Shown in pieces: positions 24,803-39,134 of a stretch of DNA of 64,000 nucleotides; position 1 is the first letter of the stretch, and each line of letters starts with the position of its first letter. Made by a program: the position numbers and the translations under genes. Origin of the DNA: Aristolochia californica (Eukaryota; Streptophyta; Magnoliopsida; Piperales; Aristolochiaceae); contig JARWKL010000007.1 in assembly GCA_029961685.1 (NCBI GenBank), positions 24,561,013 through 24,625,012 of the forward strand, written 5' to 3'. The notes beneath the pieces are model-generated. The model ran no database searches, was not told the origin of the DNA, and saw only the letters and a program-made list of their open reading frames with translations.

Positions 24803-27800
24803 GTGTTCATTTTTGGTGTGGGAATAGATATTTTTTATTTAAATAAGTTATTATTTTAAATATTTTCCACACATCAACTATAAAATTTTTATTTTATTGG
24901 GATCCTTTTAGTCTTTTTTATTTACGGAATGTAGGGGGAGCGAAAACTCAAAGTTCTGATTTAAGAAAAAAGTGTACATCTAAAATGGAAATGCACAATG
25001 CAAACATGTGGAGAGAGATATTTCCAAAGAGTGTCTTTATGTTTTAGGGATCGTATGCACTTTTTCTTTTTTATATCTAAGGTTTTGCAATCGTCGGGAA
25101 ACGGGGGAGGCGGGCGATTTTTAAGTGAGTGTTGAATTGCAATCCATAAGTCATTTCACAAAAAAAAATAGCCCGTTATGCATGATAAATCACATTACAA
25201 TCATCTATGATTAATTATGTTAGCTTTTCGCAAATGGGCAAAATAATGGCATGTTTGACTCGGGTAAATATCCCACCGCAAGTTCACTTGAGAATTTAAT
25301 GAGCGTTTGCTATTCTCTTTAACAGCTTTGCATCCGTAGCTCATTTGCATCTTTAACATGTTTCAAACATGCATATCCATTTTTGAAACATGTGTGGACG
25401 AAATCTCTTTCTTGCAAAATTCCAAGCTATTAGGGTTAAACTAGTGGAATTTCCCAAAATTGGATAACAAAACTTTTGTGTTCATTTGTGTTGGGTGAAT
25501 AAATTTTCTTTATTTATATTTGTTTTTGTTTTAAATTTTTTCCATACATCAACTATAAAATTTTTATTTTATTGTAGGTTTTTTGCCTTGTTTGTTTTCG
25601 GGATGAAGGGTGAGCGAAAAGTCAAAGTTTTGATTTAAGAAAAAAGCGTCCATCTAAAATGGAAAATCACAATGCACAATTGTAGGGAGAGATAATTCCA
25701 AAGAGTGTCTGTAATTTTTAGGGATTGTAAGCTCTTTTTATTTTTTATATCTTAGGTTTTGCAATCGTCGGGAAAAATTGGTGGCAGAGGATTTTTAACT
25801 GAGTGTTGAACTGCAATCCATAAGTCATTTCATACAAAAATACAGCCCATTACGTATGATAAATCACTTTACAATCATCTATCATTGGTAGATCAAATTT
25901 TTGAAACTGGGCAAAATAATGACTAGTTAGACTCGGGTAAATATCCCACCCCACGTTCACTTGAGAATTTAATGAGCGTTTGTTATTCTCTTTAAAAGCT
26001 TTGGATCCATAGGTCATTTGAATCTTTAACATGTTTTAAGCATGCATATCCATTATTAACAGTTGTGTAGAAAAAATCTCCTTCATGTCAAATTCCAAGC
26101 TTAATAGGGTTGGACTAATGGAATTTCCCAAACTTGGATAACAAAACTTTTGTATTCATTTGTGGTGTGTGAAAAGATATTTTTTTTTACATTAGTTATT
26201 ATTTTAAATATTTTCCACACATCAACTATAAAATTTTTATTTTGTTGTGATCCTTTTTGCCTTTTTTTTTTTTACGGGATGAAGGGGGAGCGAAAACTCA
26301 AAGTTCTGATTAAAAAAAAAGTGTACATCTAAAATGGAAATGCACAATGCACAAATGTAGAGAGAGATATTTCCAAAGAGTGTCTGTATGTTTTTAGGGA
26401 TCGTATGCACTTTTTCATTTTTATATCTAAGGTTTTCCAATCGTCGGGAAACGGGCGAGGCAGGCGATTTTTAACTGTGTGTTGACTTCAAATCCATAAG
26501 TCATTTCTTATAAAAAATATAGCCCGTCACACATGACAAATCACTTTACAATCATCTATGATTGTTAGCTCAACTTTTTGAATATGGGCAAAATAATGGC
26601 TTGTTTGACTTGGGCAAATATCCCACCTCACGTTCTCTTGAGGTTTGAATGAGCGTTTGTTATTCTCTTTAAAAGCTTTGGATCCATAGGTCATTTGAAT
26701 CTTTAACATGTTTCGGGCATGCATATCCATTTTTAAAACATATGTAAAAAAAAATCCCCTTCATGTAAAATTCCAACATATTAGTTTTGGACTAGTGGAA
26801 TTTCCCAAACTTGGATAACAAAATTTTTGTGTTCATTTGTGGTGTGTGAATAAATTTTCTTCATTTAATTTTTTTATAGTTGTAAACTTTGTCCTTACAT
26901 CAACTATGAAATTTTCATTTTCCTGTGATCTATTTGCCTTTTTTGTTTACGGGATGAAGGGAGAGCGATAAACTCAAAGTTTTGATTGAAGAAAAATGTG
27001 TACATCTAAAACGGAAATGCACAATGCACATATGTAGAGAGAGATAATTCCAAATAGTGTCTGTAATTTTTAAGGATTGTAAGCACCTTTTCGTTTTTAT
27101 ATCTCAGGTTTTGCAATCGTCGGGAAAAATGGGTTGCGGAGACAAACAAAATTGAGTGTTAAATTGCAATCCATAAGTCATTTCATACAAAAATATAGCC
27201 CGTTACGCATGATAAATCACATTAAAATCGTCTATGATTAATTATGTCAATTTTTTGCAAATGGGCAAAATAATGGCATGTTTGACTCGGGTTAAATATC
27301 CCACTGCAAGTTCACTTGAGAATTTAATGAGCGTTTGTTATTCTCATTAAATGCTTTGCATCCATAGCTCATTTGCATCTTTAACATGTTTCAAACATGC
27401 ATATCAATTTTTAAAACATGTGTGGACGAAATCTCTTTCTTGCAAAATTCTAAGCTATTAGGGTTAAACTAGTGGAATTTCCCAAAATGAGTTACAAAAA
27501 CTTTTGTGTTCATTTGTGTTGGGTGAATAAATTTTCTTTATTTATATTTGTTGTTGTTTTAATTTTTTTTCCATAAATCAACTATAAAATTTTCATTTTG
27601 TTGTGATCCTATTTGCCTTGTTTGTTTTCGGGATGAAGGGAGAGCGAAAAGTCAAAGCTTTGATTTAAGAAAAAAGTGTATATCTAAAATGGTAAATAAG
27701 AATGCACAATTTTAGGGAGAGATAATTCAAAAGAGTGTGTAATTTTTATGGATTGTAAGCTCTTTTTAGTTTTTATATCTCAAGTTTTGTAATCGTCGGG

Positions 27801-28179
27801 AAAAATTGGTGGTACAGGATTTTTAACTGAGTGTTGAATTGCAATCCATAAGTCATTTCATACAAAAATATAGCCAGTTACACATGATAAATCTCTTTAC
27901 AATAATCTATGATTGCTTGATGAAATTTTTGAAAATGGGCAAAATAATGACTTGTTAGACTCGGGTAAATATCCCACCGCACGTTCACTTGAGAATTTAT
28001 TGAGCGTTTGTTATTCTCTTTAAAAGCTTTGGATACATAGGTCATTTGAATCTTTAACATGTTTCAAGCATGCATATCCATTTTTAAAACATGTGTAGAA
28101 AAAATCTCCTTCATGTAAAATTCCAAGCTTAATAGGGTTGGGGTAATGGAATTTCCCCAACTTGGATAACAAAACTTTT
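24803..28179 (+). repeat. Five-unit HOR, copy 1 (3377 bp)
   Basis: Units are B/C at 24803, A at 25478, B at 26152, C2 at 26829 and A' at 27506. The first unit has a B body but turns to C form at about 25125 (gtgagtgttgaattgc) and carries a C tail with the A-type lead. Private marks shared with the two other copies include ccattattaacagttgtg (near 26050), actagttagactcgg, and ccaacatattagttttgg before the C unit. The set therefore was amplified as one block and not unit by unit. Confidence 0.9.
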
Positions 28180-29527
28180 GTGTTCATTTGTGGTGTGTGA
28201 ATAGATATTTTTTATTTACATTAGTTATTATTTTAAATATTTTCCACACACAAACTATAAAAATTTTATTTTATTGGGATCCTTTTTGCATTTTTGATTT
28301 ACGGGATGAAGGGGGAGCGAAAACTCAAAGTTCTGATTTAAGAAAAAAGTGTACATCTAAAATGGAAACGCACAATGCACAAATGTAGAGAGAGATATTT
28401 CCAAAGAGTGTCTGTATATTTTAGGGATCGTATGCAGTTTTTCCTTTTTATATCTAAGGTTTTTCAATCGTCGGGAAACGGGGGAGGCGGGCGATTTTTA
28501 ACTGAGTGTTGACTTGAAATCCATAAGTCATTTGTTAAAAAAATATAGGCCGTTAAGCACGAAAAATCACTTTACGATCATCTATGATTGTTAGCTCAAC
28601 TTTTTGAATATGGGCAAAATAATGGCTTGTTTGACTCGGGCAAATATCCCACCGCACGTTCACTTGGGAATTTAATGAGCGTTTGTTATTCTCTTTAAAT
28701 GCTTTGGATCCATAGGTCATTTGAATCTTTAACATGTTTCTGTCATGCATATCTATTTTTAAAACATGTGTAGAAAAAATCCCCTTCAAGTAAAATTCCA
28801 ACATATTAGTTTTGGACTAGTGGAATTTCCGAAACTTGGATAACAAAACTTTTTTGTTCATTTGTGGTGTGTGAATAAATTATCTTCATTTAATTTTTTT
28901 ATTATTTTAAACTTTTTCCGTACATCAACTATGAGCTTTCATTTTGCTGTGATCTATTTGCCTTTTTTGCTTACGGGATGAAGGGAGAGCGAAAAACTCA
29001 AAGTTTTGATTTAAGAAAAATGTGTACATCTAAATTGGAAAAGCACAATGCACAATTTTAGGGAGAGATAATTCAAAAGAGTGTCTGTAATTTTTATGGA
29101 TTGTAAGCTCTTTTTAGTTTTTATATCTCAAGTTTTGTAATCGTCGGGAAAAATTGGTGGCAGAGGATTTTTAACTGAGTGTTGAATTGCAATCCATAAG
29201 TCATTTCATACAAAAATATAGCCCGTTACAAATGATAAATCTCTTTACAATAATCTATGATTACTAGATCAAATTTTTGAAAATGGGCAAAATAATGACT
29301 TGTTAGACTCGGGTAAATATACCACAGCACGTTCACTTGAGAATTTATTGTGCATTTGTTATTCTCTTTAAAAGCTTTGGATCCATAGGTCATTTGAATC
29401 TTTATCATGTTTCAAGCACGCATATCCATTTTTAAAACATGTGAAGAAAAAATCTCCTTCATGTAAAATTCCAAACTTAATAGGGTTGGACTAATGGAGT
29501 TTCCCAAGCTTGGATAACAAAACTTTT
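28180..29527 (+). repeat. B unit and C/A hybrid unit
   Basis: B at 28180 has a private body (cctttttgcatttttgattt) that recurs at 39135 and 43970. The unit at 28854 begins as C with the private reading caactatgagctttcat and changes to A at about 29030-29045 (attggaaaagcacaatg), ending in an A tail and B lead. The pair 28180/28854 matches 43970/44644 at an exact offset of 15790 bp. Confidence 0.87.
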
Positions 29528-30889
29528 GTGTTCATTTGTGGTGTGTGAATAGATATTTTTTATTTACATTAGTTATTATTTTAAATATTTTCCACACATC
29601 AACTATAAAATTTTTATTTTGTTGCGATCCTTTTTGCCTTTTTTGTTTACGGGATGAAGGGGGAGCGAAAACTCAAAGTTCTGATTTAAGAAAAAAGTGT
29701 ACATCTAAAATGGAAATGCACAATGCACAAATGTAGAGAGAGATAATTCCAAAGAGTGTCAGTATGTTTTAGGGATCATATGCAGTCTTTCGTGTTTATA
29801 TCTAAGGTTTTGCAATCATCGGGAAACGGGGGAGGCGGGCGATTTTTAACTGAGTGTTGACTTCAAATCCATAAGTCATTTCTTACAAAAATATAGCCCG
29901 TTACGCATGACAAATCACTTTTCAATCATCTATGATTGTTAGCTCAACTTTTTGAATATGGGCAAAATAATGGCTTGTTTGACTCGGGCAAATATCCCAC
30001 CGCACATTCACTTGAGAATTTAATGACCATTTTCTATTCTCTTTAAAAGCTTTGGATCAATAGGTCATTTGAATCTTTAACATGTTTCTGGCATGCATAT
30101 CCATTTTTAAAACATTTGTGGAAAAAATCCCCTTCATGTAAAATTCCAAGATATTAGTTTTGGACTAGTGGAATTTCCAAAACTTGGATAACAAAACTTT
30201 TGTGTTCATTTGTGGTGTGTGAATGAATTTTCTTTATTTACTTTTTTCATTTTTTCAAACTTTTTCCGTACATCAACTATGAAATTTTCATTTTGCTGTG
30301 ATCTATTTGCCTTTTTTGTTTACGGGATGAAGGGAGAGTGAAAAACTCGAAGTTTTGATATAAGAAAAATGTGTACATCTAAAACGGAAATGCACAATGC
30401 ACATATGTAGTGAGAGATAATTCCAAAGAGTGTCTATAATTGTTAGGGATTGTAAGCACCTTTTCGTTTTGATATCTCAGGTTTTGCAATCGTCGGGAAA
30501 AATGGGTTGCGGAGCAAAAAAATACTGAGTGTTGAATTGCATTCCATAAGTTATTCCAAACAAAAAATATAGCCCGTTACGCATGATAAATCACATTACA
30601 ATCATCTATGATTAATTATGTTACTTTTTTCCAAATGGGCAAAATAATGGCATGTTTGACTCGGGTTAAATATCCCATTGCAAGTTCACTTGAGAATTTA
30701 ATGAGCGTTTGTTATTCTCATTAAATGCTTTGCATCCATAGCTCATTTTCATCTTTAACATGTTTCAAACATGCATATCCATTTTTAAAACATGTGTGGA
30801 CGAAATCTCTTTCTTGCAAAATTCCAAGCTATTAGGGTTAAACTAGTGGAATTTCACAAAATTGGATAAAAAAACTTTTGTGTTCATTT
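29528..30889 (+). repeat. B and C2 units
   Basis: B at 29528 resembles the B units at 12338 and 20599 (tgcagtctttcgtgttt, near 29782) and leads to a C2 at 30202. The C2 mid-block is altered to gagcaaaaaaatactgag. The order then returns to A. Confidence 0.88.
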
Positions 30890-33800
30890 TTGTTGGGTGA
30901 ATAAATTTTCTTTATTTATATTTTTTGTTTTTTTTAATTTTTTCCATACATCAACTATAAAATTTTCATTTCGTTGTAGGCTTTTTGCCTTGTTTGTTTT
31001 CGATAAGAAGGGAGAGCGAAATGTCAAAGTTTTGATTTAAGAAAAAAGTGTATATCTAAAATGAAAAACCACAATGCACAATTGTAGGGAGAGATAATTC
31101 CAAAGAGTGTCTCTAATTTTTAGGGATTGTAAGCTCTTTTTAGTTTTTATATCTCAAGGTTTTGTAATCGTCGGGAAAAATATGTGGCAGAGGATTTTCA
31201 ACTGAGTGTTGAATTGCAATTCATAAGTCATTTCATACAACAATATAGCCCGTTATGCATGATAAATAACTTTACAATCATCTATGATTGCTAGATCAAA
31301 TTTTTGAAAATGGCCAAAATAATGACTTGTTAGACTCGGGTAAATATCCCACCGCACGTCCACTTGAGAATTTAATGAGCGTTTTTTATTCTCTTTAAAA
31401 TCTTTGGATCCATAAGTCATTTGATTCTTTAACATGTTTCAAGCATGCATATCCAATTTTAAAACAAGTGTTGAAAAAATCTCCTTCATGTAAAATTCCA
31501 AGCTTAATAGGGTTGGACTAATGGAATTTCCCAAACTTGGATAACAAAACTTTTGTGTTCATTTGTGGTGTGTGAATAGATATTTTATATTTACATTAGT
31601 TATTATTTTAAATTTTTTCCACACATCAACTATAAATTTTTTTTTTGTTGTGATCTTTTTTGCCTTTTTTGTGGACGGGTTGAAGGGGGAGCGAAAACTC
31701 AAAGTTTTATTTAAGAAAAAAGTGTACATCTAAAATGGAAATGCACAATGCACAAATGTAGAGAGAGATATTTCCAAAGAGAATTTGTATGTTTTAGGGA
31801 TCGTTTGCACTTTTTTATTTTTATAGCTAAGGTTTTGCAATGGTTCGGGAAACGGGGGAGGCGGGCGATTTTTAACTGAGTGTTGACTCCAAATCCATAA
31901 GTCATTTCTTACAAAAATATAGCCCGTTATGCATGACAAATTATTTTACAATCATCTATGATTGTTAGCTCAACTTTTTGAATATGGGCAGTTTGACTCC
32001 GTCAAATATCCCACTGCACGTTCACTTGAGAATTTAATGGGCGTTTGTTATTCTCTTTAAAAGCTTTGGATCCATAGGTCATTTGAATCATTAACATGTT
32101 TGGAGCATGCATATCCATTTTTAAAACATGTGTAGAAAAAATCTCCTTCAAGTAAAATTCCAAGCTTAATAGGGTTGGACTAATGGTATTTCCCAAACTT
32201 GGATAACAAAACTTTTGTGTTCATTTGTGGTGTGTGAATAGATATTTTTTATTTACATTAGTTATGTTTTTAAAATATTTTCCACACATCAACTATAAAA
32301 TTTTTATTTTATTGGGATCCTTTTTGCCTTTTTTGTTTACGGGATGAAGGGGGAGCGAAAACTCAAAGTTCTGATTTAAGAAAAAAGTGTACATCTAAAA
32401 TGGAAATGCACAATGCACAAATGTAGAGAGAGATATTTCCAAAGAGTGTCTGTATGTTTTAGGGATCATATGCACTTTATCTTTTTTATATCTAAGGTTT
32501 TGCAATCATCGGGAAACGGGGGAGGCGGGCGATTTTTAACAGAATGTTGACTTCAAATCCATAAGTCATTTCTTACAAAAATATAGCCCGTTACGCATGA
32601 CAAATCACTTTACAATCATCTATGATTGTTAGCTCAACTTTTGTAATATGGGCAAAATAATGGCTTATTTGACTCGGGCAAATATCCCACTGCACGTTCA
32701 CTTGAGAATTTAATGAGCGTTTGTTATTCTCTTTAAAAGCTTTGGATCCATAGGTCATTTGAATCTTTAACATGTTTTAAGCATGCATATCCATTTTTAA
32801 AACATGTGTAGAAAAAATCTCCTTCATGTAAAATTCCAAGCATAATAGGGTTGGACTAATGGAATTTCCCAAACTTGGATAACAAAACTTTTGTGTTCAT
32901 TGGTGGTGTGTGAATAGATATTTTTTATTTACATTAGTTATTTTTTTAAATATTTTCCACACATCAAATATAAATTTTTTATTTTATTGGGATCCTTTTA
33001 TTCTTTTTTGTTTACGGGATGTAGGGGGAGCGGAAACTCAAAGTTCTGATTTAAGAAAAAAGTTTACATCTAAAATGGAAATGTACAATGCACAAATGTA
33101 GAGTGAGATATTTCCAAAGAGTGCCTTTATGTTTTAGGGATCGTATGCACTTTTTCTTTTTTATATCAAAGGTTTTGCAATCATCGGGAAACGGGGGAGG
33201 CGGGCGATTTTTAACTTGGTGTTGTCTTCAAATCCATAAGTCATTTCATACAAAAATATAGCCCGTTACTCATGACAAATCACTTTACAATCATCTATGA
33301 TTGTTAGCTCAACTTTTTGAATATGGGCAAAATAATGGCTTGTTTGACTCGGGCAAATATCCCACTGCACGTTCACTTGAGAATTTAATGAGCGTTTGTT
33401 ATTCTCTTTAAAAGCTTTGGATCCATAGGTCATTTGAATCTTTAACATGTTTGAAGCATGCATATCCATTTTTAAAACATGTGTAGAAAAAATCTCCTTC
33501 ATGTAAAATTACAAGCTTAATAGGGTTGGACTAATGGAATTTCCCAAGCTTGGATAACAAAACTTTTGTGTTCATTTGTGGTGTGTGAATAAATATTTTT
33601 TATTTACATTAGTTATTATTTTAAATATTTTCCACATATCAACTATAAAATTTTTATTTTATTGGGATCCTTTTTGCCTTTTTTGTTTACGGGATGAAGG
33701 GGGAGCGAAAACTCAAAGTTTTGATTTAAGAAAAAAGTGTACATCTAAAATGGAAATGCACAATGCACAAATGTAGAGAGAGATATTTCCAAAGAGTGTC

Positions 33801-34242
33801 TGTATATTTTAGGGATCGTATGCACTTTTTCTTTTTTATATCTAAGGTTTTGCAATCATCGGGAAACGGGGGAGGCGGGCAATTTTTAACTGAGTGTTGA
33901 CTTCAAATCCATAAGTCATTTCTTACAAAAATATAGCCCGTTAAGCATGACAAATCACTTTACAATAATCTATGATTGTTAGCTCAACTCTTTGAATATG
34001 GGCAAAATAATGGCTTATTTGACTCGGGCAAATATCCCACTGCACGTTCACTTGAGAATTTAATGAGCGTTTGTTATTCTCTTTAAAAGCTTTGGATCCA
34101 TAGGTCATTTGAATCTTTAACATGTTTTAAGCATGCATATCCATTTTTAAAACATGTGTAGAAAAAATCTCCTTCATGTAAAATTCAAAGCTTAATAGGG
34201 TTGGACTAATGGAATTTCCAAAACTTGGATAACAAAACTTTT
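30890..34242 (+). repeat. A'' followed by four B* units
   Basis: Units are A'' at 30890 and B* at 31555, 32217, 32893 and 33568. The first three B* match those at 17061, 17734 and 18409 in private marks: aaacaagtgttgaaaaaatc in the tail before 31555, and gtttggagcatgc in the tail of the unit at 31555. The fourth matches the B* at 22624. A 12-bp gap near 31989 (atatgggcagtttgactcc) shortens the first B*. No C unit occurs for about 4 kb, making this the longest run of one type in the window. Confidence 0.88.
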
Positions 34243-35082
34243 GTGTTCATTTGTGGTGTGTGAATAAATATTTTTTATTTACATTAGTTATTATTTTAAA
34301 TATTTTCCACACATCAACTATAAAATTTTTATTTTGTTGTGATCGTTTTTGCCTTTTTTGTTTATGGGATGAGGGGGAGTGAAAACTCAAAGTTCTGATT
34401 TAAGAAAAAAGTGAACATCTAAAATGGGAATGCACAATGCAGAAATGTAGAGAGAGATATTTCTAAAGAGAGTCTTTATATTTTTAGGGATCGTATGCTG
34501 TGATCTATTTGCCTTTTTTGTTTACGGGATAAAGGGAGAGCGAAAAACACGAAGTTTTGATTGAAGAAAAATGTGTACATCTAAAACGGAAATTCACAAT
34601 GCACATATGTAGAGAGAGATAATTCCAAATAGTGTCTGTAATTTTTAGGGAATGTAAGCACCTTTTCGTTTTTATATCTCAGGTTTTGCAATCGTTGGGA
34701 AAAATGGGTTGTGGAGGAAAACAAAACTGAGTGTTGAATTGCAATCCATAAGTCATTTCATACAAAAAATATAGCCCGTTACGCATGATAAATCACATTA
34801 CAATCATCTTTGATTAATTATGTTACTTTTTTTCCAAATGGGCAAAATAATGGCATGTTTGAGTCGGGTTAAATATCCCATTGCAAGTTCACTTGAGAAT
34901 TTAATGAGCGTTTGTTATTCTCATTAAATGCTTTGCATCCATAGCTAATTTTCATCTTTAACATGTTTCAAACATGCATATCCATTTTTAAAACATGTGT
35001 GGACGAAATCTCTTTCTTGCAAAATTCCAAGCTATTAGGGTTAAACTAGTGGAATTTCACAAAATTGGATAAAAAAACTTTT
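34243..35082 (+). repeat. Over-long B/C2 hybrid unit (840 bp)
   Basis: This is the third copy of the hybrid, with the join at about 34497 (gatcgtatgctgtgatc). The body reads tgatcgtttttgcc and the C part cgaaaaacacgaag, both shared with the copy at 23299. Confidence 0.9.
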
Positions 35083-35756
35083 GTGTTCATTTTTTTTGGG
35101 TGAATAAATTTTCTTTATTTATATTTGTTGTTTTTTTAAATTTTTTCCATACATCAACTATAAAATTTTCATTTCGTTGTAGGCTTTTTGCCTTGTTTGT
35201 TTTCGATATGAAGGGAGAGCGAAATGTCAAAGTTTTGATTTAAGAAAAAAGTGTATATCTAAAATGAAAAAGCACAATGCACAATTGTAGGGAGAGATAA
35301 TTCCAAAGAGTGTCTGTAATTTTTAGGGATTGTAAGCTCTTTTTAGTTTTATATCTCAGGGTTTTGTAATCGTCAGGAAAAATATGTGGCAGAGGATTTT
35401 TAACTGAGTGTTGAATTGCAATCCATAAGTCATTTCATACAACAATATAGCCCGTTATGCATGATAAATCACTTTACAATCATCTATGATTGCTAGATCA
35501 AATTTTTGAAAAAGGCCAAAATAATGACTTGTTAGACTCGGGTAAATATCCCACCGCACGTTCACATGAGAATTTAATGAGCGTTTTTTATTCTCTTTAA
35601 AAGCTTTGGATCCACAGGTCATTTGAATCTTTAACATGTTTCAAGCATGCATATCCATTTTTAAAACCTGTGTAGAAAAAATCTCCTTCATGTAAAATTC
35701 CAAGCTTAATAGGGTTGGAGTAATGGAATTTCCCAAACTTGGACAACAAAACTTTT
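35083..35756 (+). repeat. A'' unit
   Basis: This A'' is the partner of the unit at 24138, without its 10-bp deletion (ttcacatgag is present near 35562). The mid-block reads aaatatgtggcagagg, shared with 24138 and 30890. Confidence 0.88.
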
Positions 35757-38700
35757 GTGTTCATTTGTGGTGTGGGAATAGATATTTTTTATTTAAAAAA
35801 GTTATTATTTTAAATATTTTCCACACATCAACTATAAAATTTTTATTTTATTGGGATCCTTTTTGTCTTTTTTGTTTACGGGATGTAGGGGGAGCGAAAA
35901 CTCAAAGTTCTGATTTAAGAAAAAAGTGTACATCTAAAATGGAAATGCACAATGCACAAATGTAGAGAGAGATATTTCCAAAGAGTGTCTTTATGTTTTA
36001 GGGATCGTATGCACTTTTTCTTTTTTATATCTAAGGTTTTGCAATCGTCGGGAAACGGGGGAGGCAGCCGATTTTTAACTGAGTGTTGACTTCAAAGCCA
36101 TAAGTCATTTCATACAAAAATATTGCCCGTTATGCATGATAAATCACATTACAATCATCTATGATTAATTATGTTAGTTTTTTGCAAATGGGCAAAATAA
36201 TGGCATGTTTGACTCGGGTAAATATCCCACCGCAAGTTCACTTGAGAATTTAATGAGCGTTTGTTATTCTCTTTAAAAGCTTTGCATCCATAGCTCATTT
36301 GAATCTTTAACATGTTTCAAACATGCATATCCATTTTTGAAACATGTGTGGACGAAATCTCTTTCTAGCAAAAATTCCAAGCTTTTAGGGTTAAACTAGT
36401 AGAATTTCCAAAAATTGGATAACAAAACTTTTGTGTTCATTTGTGTTGGGTGAATAAATTTTCTTTATTTATATTTGTTTTTGTTTTAAATTTTTTCCAT
36501 ACATCAACTATAAAATTTTCATTTTGTTGGAGACTTTTTGCCTTGTTTGTTTTCGTGATGAAGGGAGAACGAAAAGTCAAAGTTTTGATTTAAGAAAAAA
36601 GTGTCCATCTAAAATGGAAAATCACAATGCACAATTGTAGGGAGAGATAATTCCAAAGAGTGTCTGTAATTTTTAGGGGTTGTATGCTCTTTTTAGTTTT
36701 TATATCTCAGGTTTTGCAATCGTCGGGAAAAATTGGTGGCAGAGGATTTTTAACTGAGTGTTGAACTGCAATCCATAAGTCATTTCATACAAAAATACAG
36801 CTTGTTACGTAAGATAAATCACTTTACAATCATCTATGATTGCTAGATCAAATTTTTGAAAATGGGTAAAATAATGACTAGTTAGACTCGGGTAAATATC
36901 CCACCCACGTTCACTTGAGAATTTAATGAGCGTTTGTTATTCTCTTTAAAAGCTTTGGATCCATAGGTCATTTGAATCTTTAACATGTTTTAAGCATGCA
37001 TATCCATTATTAACAGTTGTGTAGAAAAAATCTCCTTCATGTAAAATTCCAAGCTTAATAGGGTTGGACTAATGGAATTTCCCAAACTTGGATAACAAAA
37101 CTTTTGTGTTAATTTGTGGTGTGTGAATAGATTTTTTTTTTTACATTAGTTATTATTTTAAATATTTTCCACACATCAACTATAATATTTTTATTTTGTT
37201 GTGATCCTTTTTGCCTTTTTTGTTTACGGGATGAAGGGGGAGCGAAAACTCAAAGTTCTAATTTAAAAAAAAAGTGTACATCTAAAATGGAAATGCACAA
37301 TGCACAAATGTAGAGAGAGATATTTCCAAAGACTATCTGTATGTTTTTAGGGATCGTATGCACTTTTTCATTTTTATATCTAAGGTTTTCCAATCGTCGG
37401 GAAACGGGGGAGGCAGGCGATTTTTAACTGAGTGTTGACTTCAAATCCATAAGTCATTTCTTATAAAAATATAGCCCGTCACGCATGACAAATCACTTTA
37501 CAATCATTTATGATTGTTAGCTCTAACTTTTTTGAATATGGGCAAAATAATGGCTTGTTTGACTCGGGCAAATATCCCACCGCACGTTCTCTTGAGGTTT
37601 TAATGAGCGTTTGTTATTCTCTTTAAAAGCTTTGGATCCACAGGTCATTTGAATCTTTAACATGTTTCGGGCATGCATATCCATTTTTAAAACATGTGTA
37701 AAAAAAAATCCCCTTCATGTAAAATTCCAACATATTAGTTTTGGACTAGTGGAATTTCCCAAACTTGGATAAAAAAATTTTTGTGTTCATTTGTGGTGTG
37801 TGAATAAATTTTCTTCATTTAATTTTTTTATAGTTGTAAACTTTTTCCGTATATCAACTATGAAATTTTCATTTTGCTGTGATCTATTTGCCTTTTTTGT
37901 TTACGGGATGAAGGGAGAGCGAAAAACTCAACGTTTTGATTGAAGAAAAATGTGTACATCTAAAACGGAAAAGCACAATGCACATATGTAGAGGGAGATA
38001 ATTCCAAATAGTGTCTGTAATTTTTAGGGATTGTAAGCACCTTTTCGTTTTTATATCTCAGGTTTTGCAATCGTCAGAAAAAATGGGTTGCGGAGCAAAA
38101 CAAAATTGAGTGTTGAATTGCAATCCATAAGTCATTACATACAAAAATATAGCCCGTTATGCATGATAAATCACATTAAAATCATCTATGATTAATTATG
38201 TCAATTTTTTGCAAATGGGCAAAATAATGGCATGTTTGACTCGGGTTAAATATCCCACTGCAAATTCACTTGAGAATTTAATGAGCGTTTGTTATTCTCA
38301 TTAAATGCTTTGCATCCATAGCTCATTTGCATCTTTAACATGTTTCAAACATGCATATCAATTTTTAAAACAAGTGTGGACAAAATCTCTTTCTTGCAAA
38401 ATTCTAAGCTATTAGGGTTAAACGAGTGGAATTTCCCAAAATGAGTTACCAAAACTTTTGTGTTCATTTGTGTTGGCTGAATAAATTTTCATTATTTATA
38501 TTTGTTGTTGTTTTAATTTTTTTCCATACATCAACTATAAAATTTTCATTTTGTTGTGATCCTATTTGCCTTGTTTGTTTTCGGGATGAAGGGAGAGCGA
38601 AAAGTGAAAGTTTTGATTTAAGAAAAAAGTGTATGTCTAAAATGGAAAATCACAATGCAAAATTGTAGGGAGAGATAATTCAAAAGAGTGTCTGTAATTT

Positions 38701-39134
38701 TTATGGATTGTAAGCTCTTTTTAGTTTTTATATCTCAAGTTTTGAAATCGTCGGGAAAAATTGGTGGTAGAGGATTTTTAACTGAGTGTTAAAATGCAAT
38801 CCATAAGTCATTTCATACAAAAATATAGCCAGTTACACATGATAAATCTCTTTACAATAATCTATGATTGCTTGATGAAATTTTTGAAAATGGGCAAAAT
38901 AATGACTTGTTAGACTCGGGTAAATATCCCACCGCACGTTCACTTGAGAATTTATTGAGCGTTTGTTATTCTCTTTAAAAGCTTTGGATCCATAGGTCAT
39001 TTGAATCTTTAGCATGTTTCAAGCATGCATATCCATTTTTAAAACATGTGTAGAAAAAATCTCCTTCATGTAAAATTCCAAGCTTAATAGGGTTGGGGTA
39101 ATGGAATTTCCACAACTTGGATAACAAAACTTTT
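35757..39134 (+). repeat. Five-unit HOR, copy 2 (3378 bp)
   Basis: Units are B/C at 35757, A at 36433, B at 37106, C2 at 37783 and A' at 38460, each paired with copy 1 at offsets of 10954-10955 bp. The B-to-C change in the first unit comes at about 36100, some 20 bp further into the unit than in copy 1, so the tract was reshaped afterwards. The A' carries atgagttacc as in copy 1. Confidence 0.9.
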
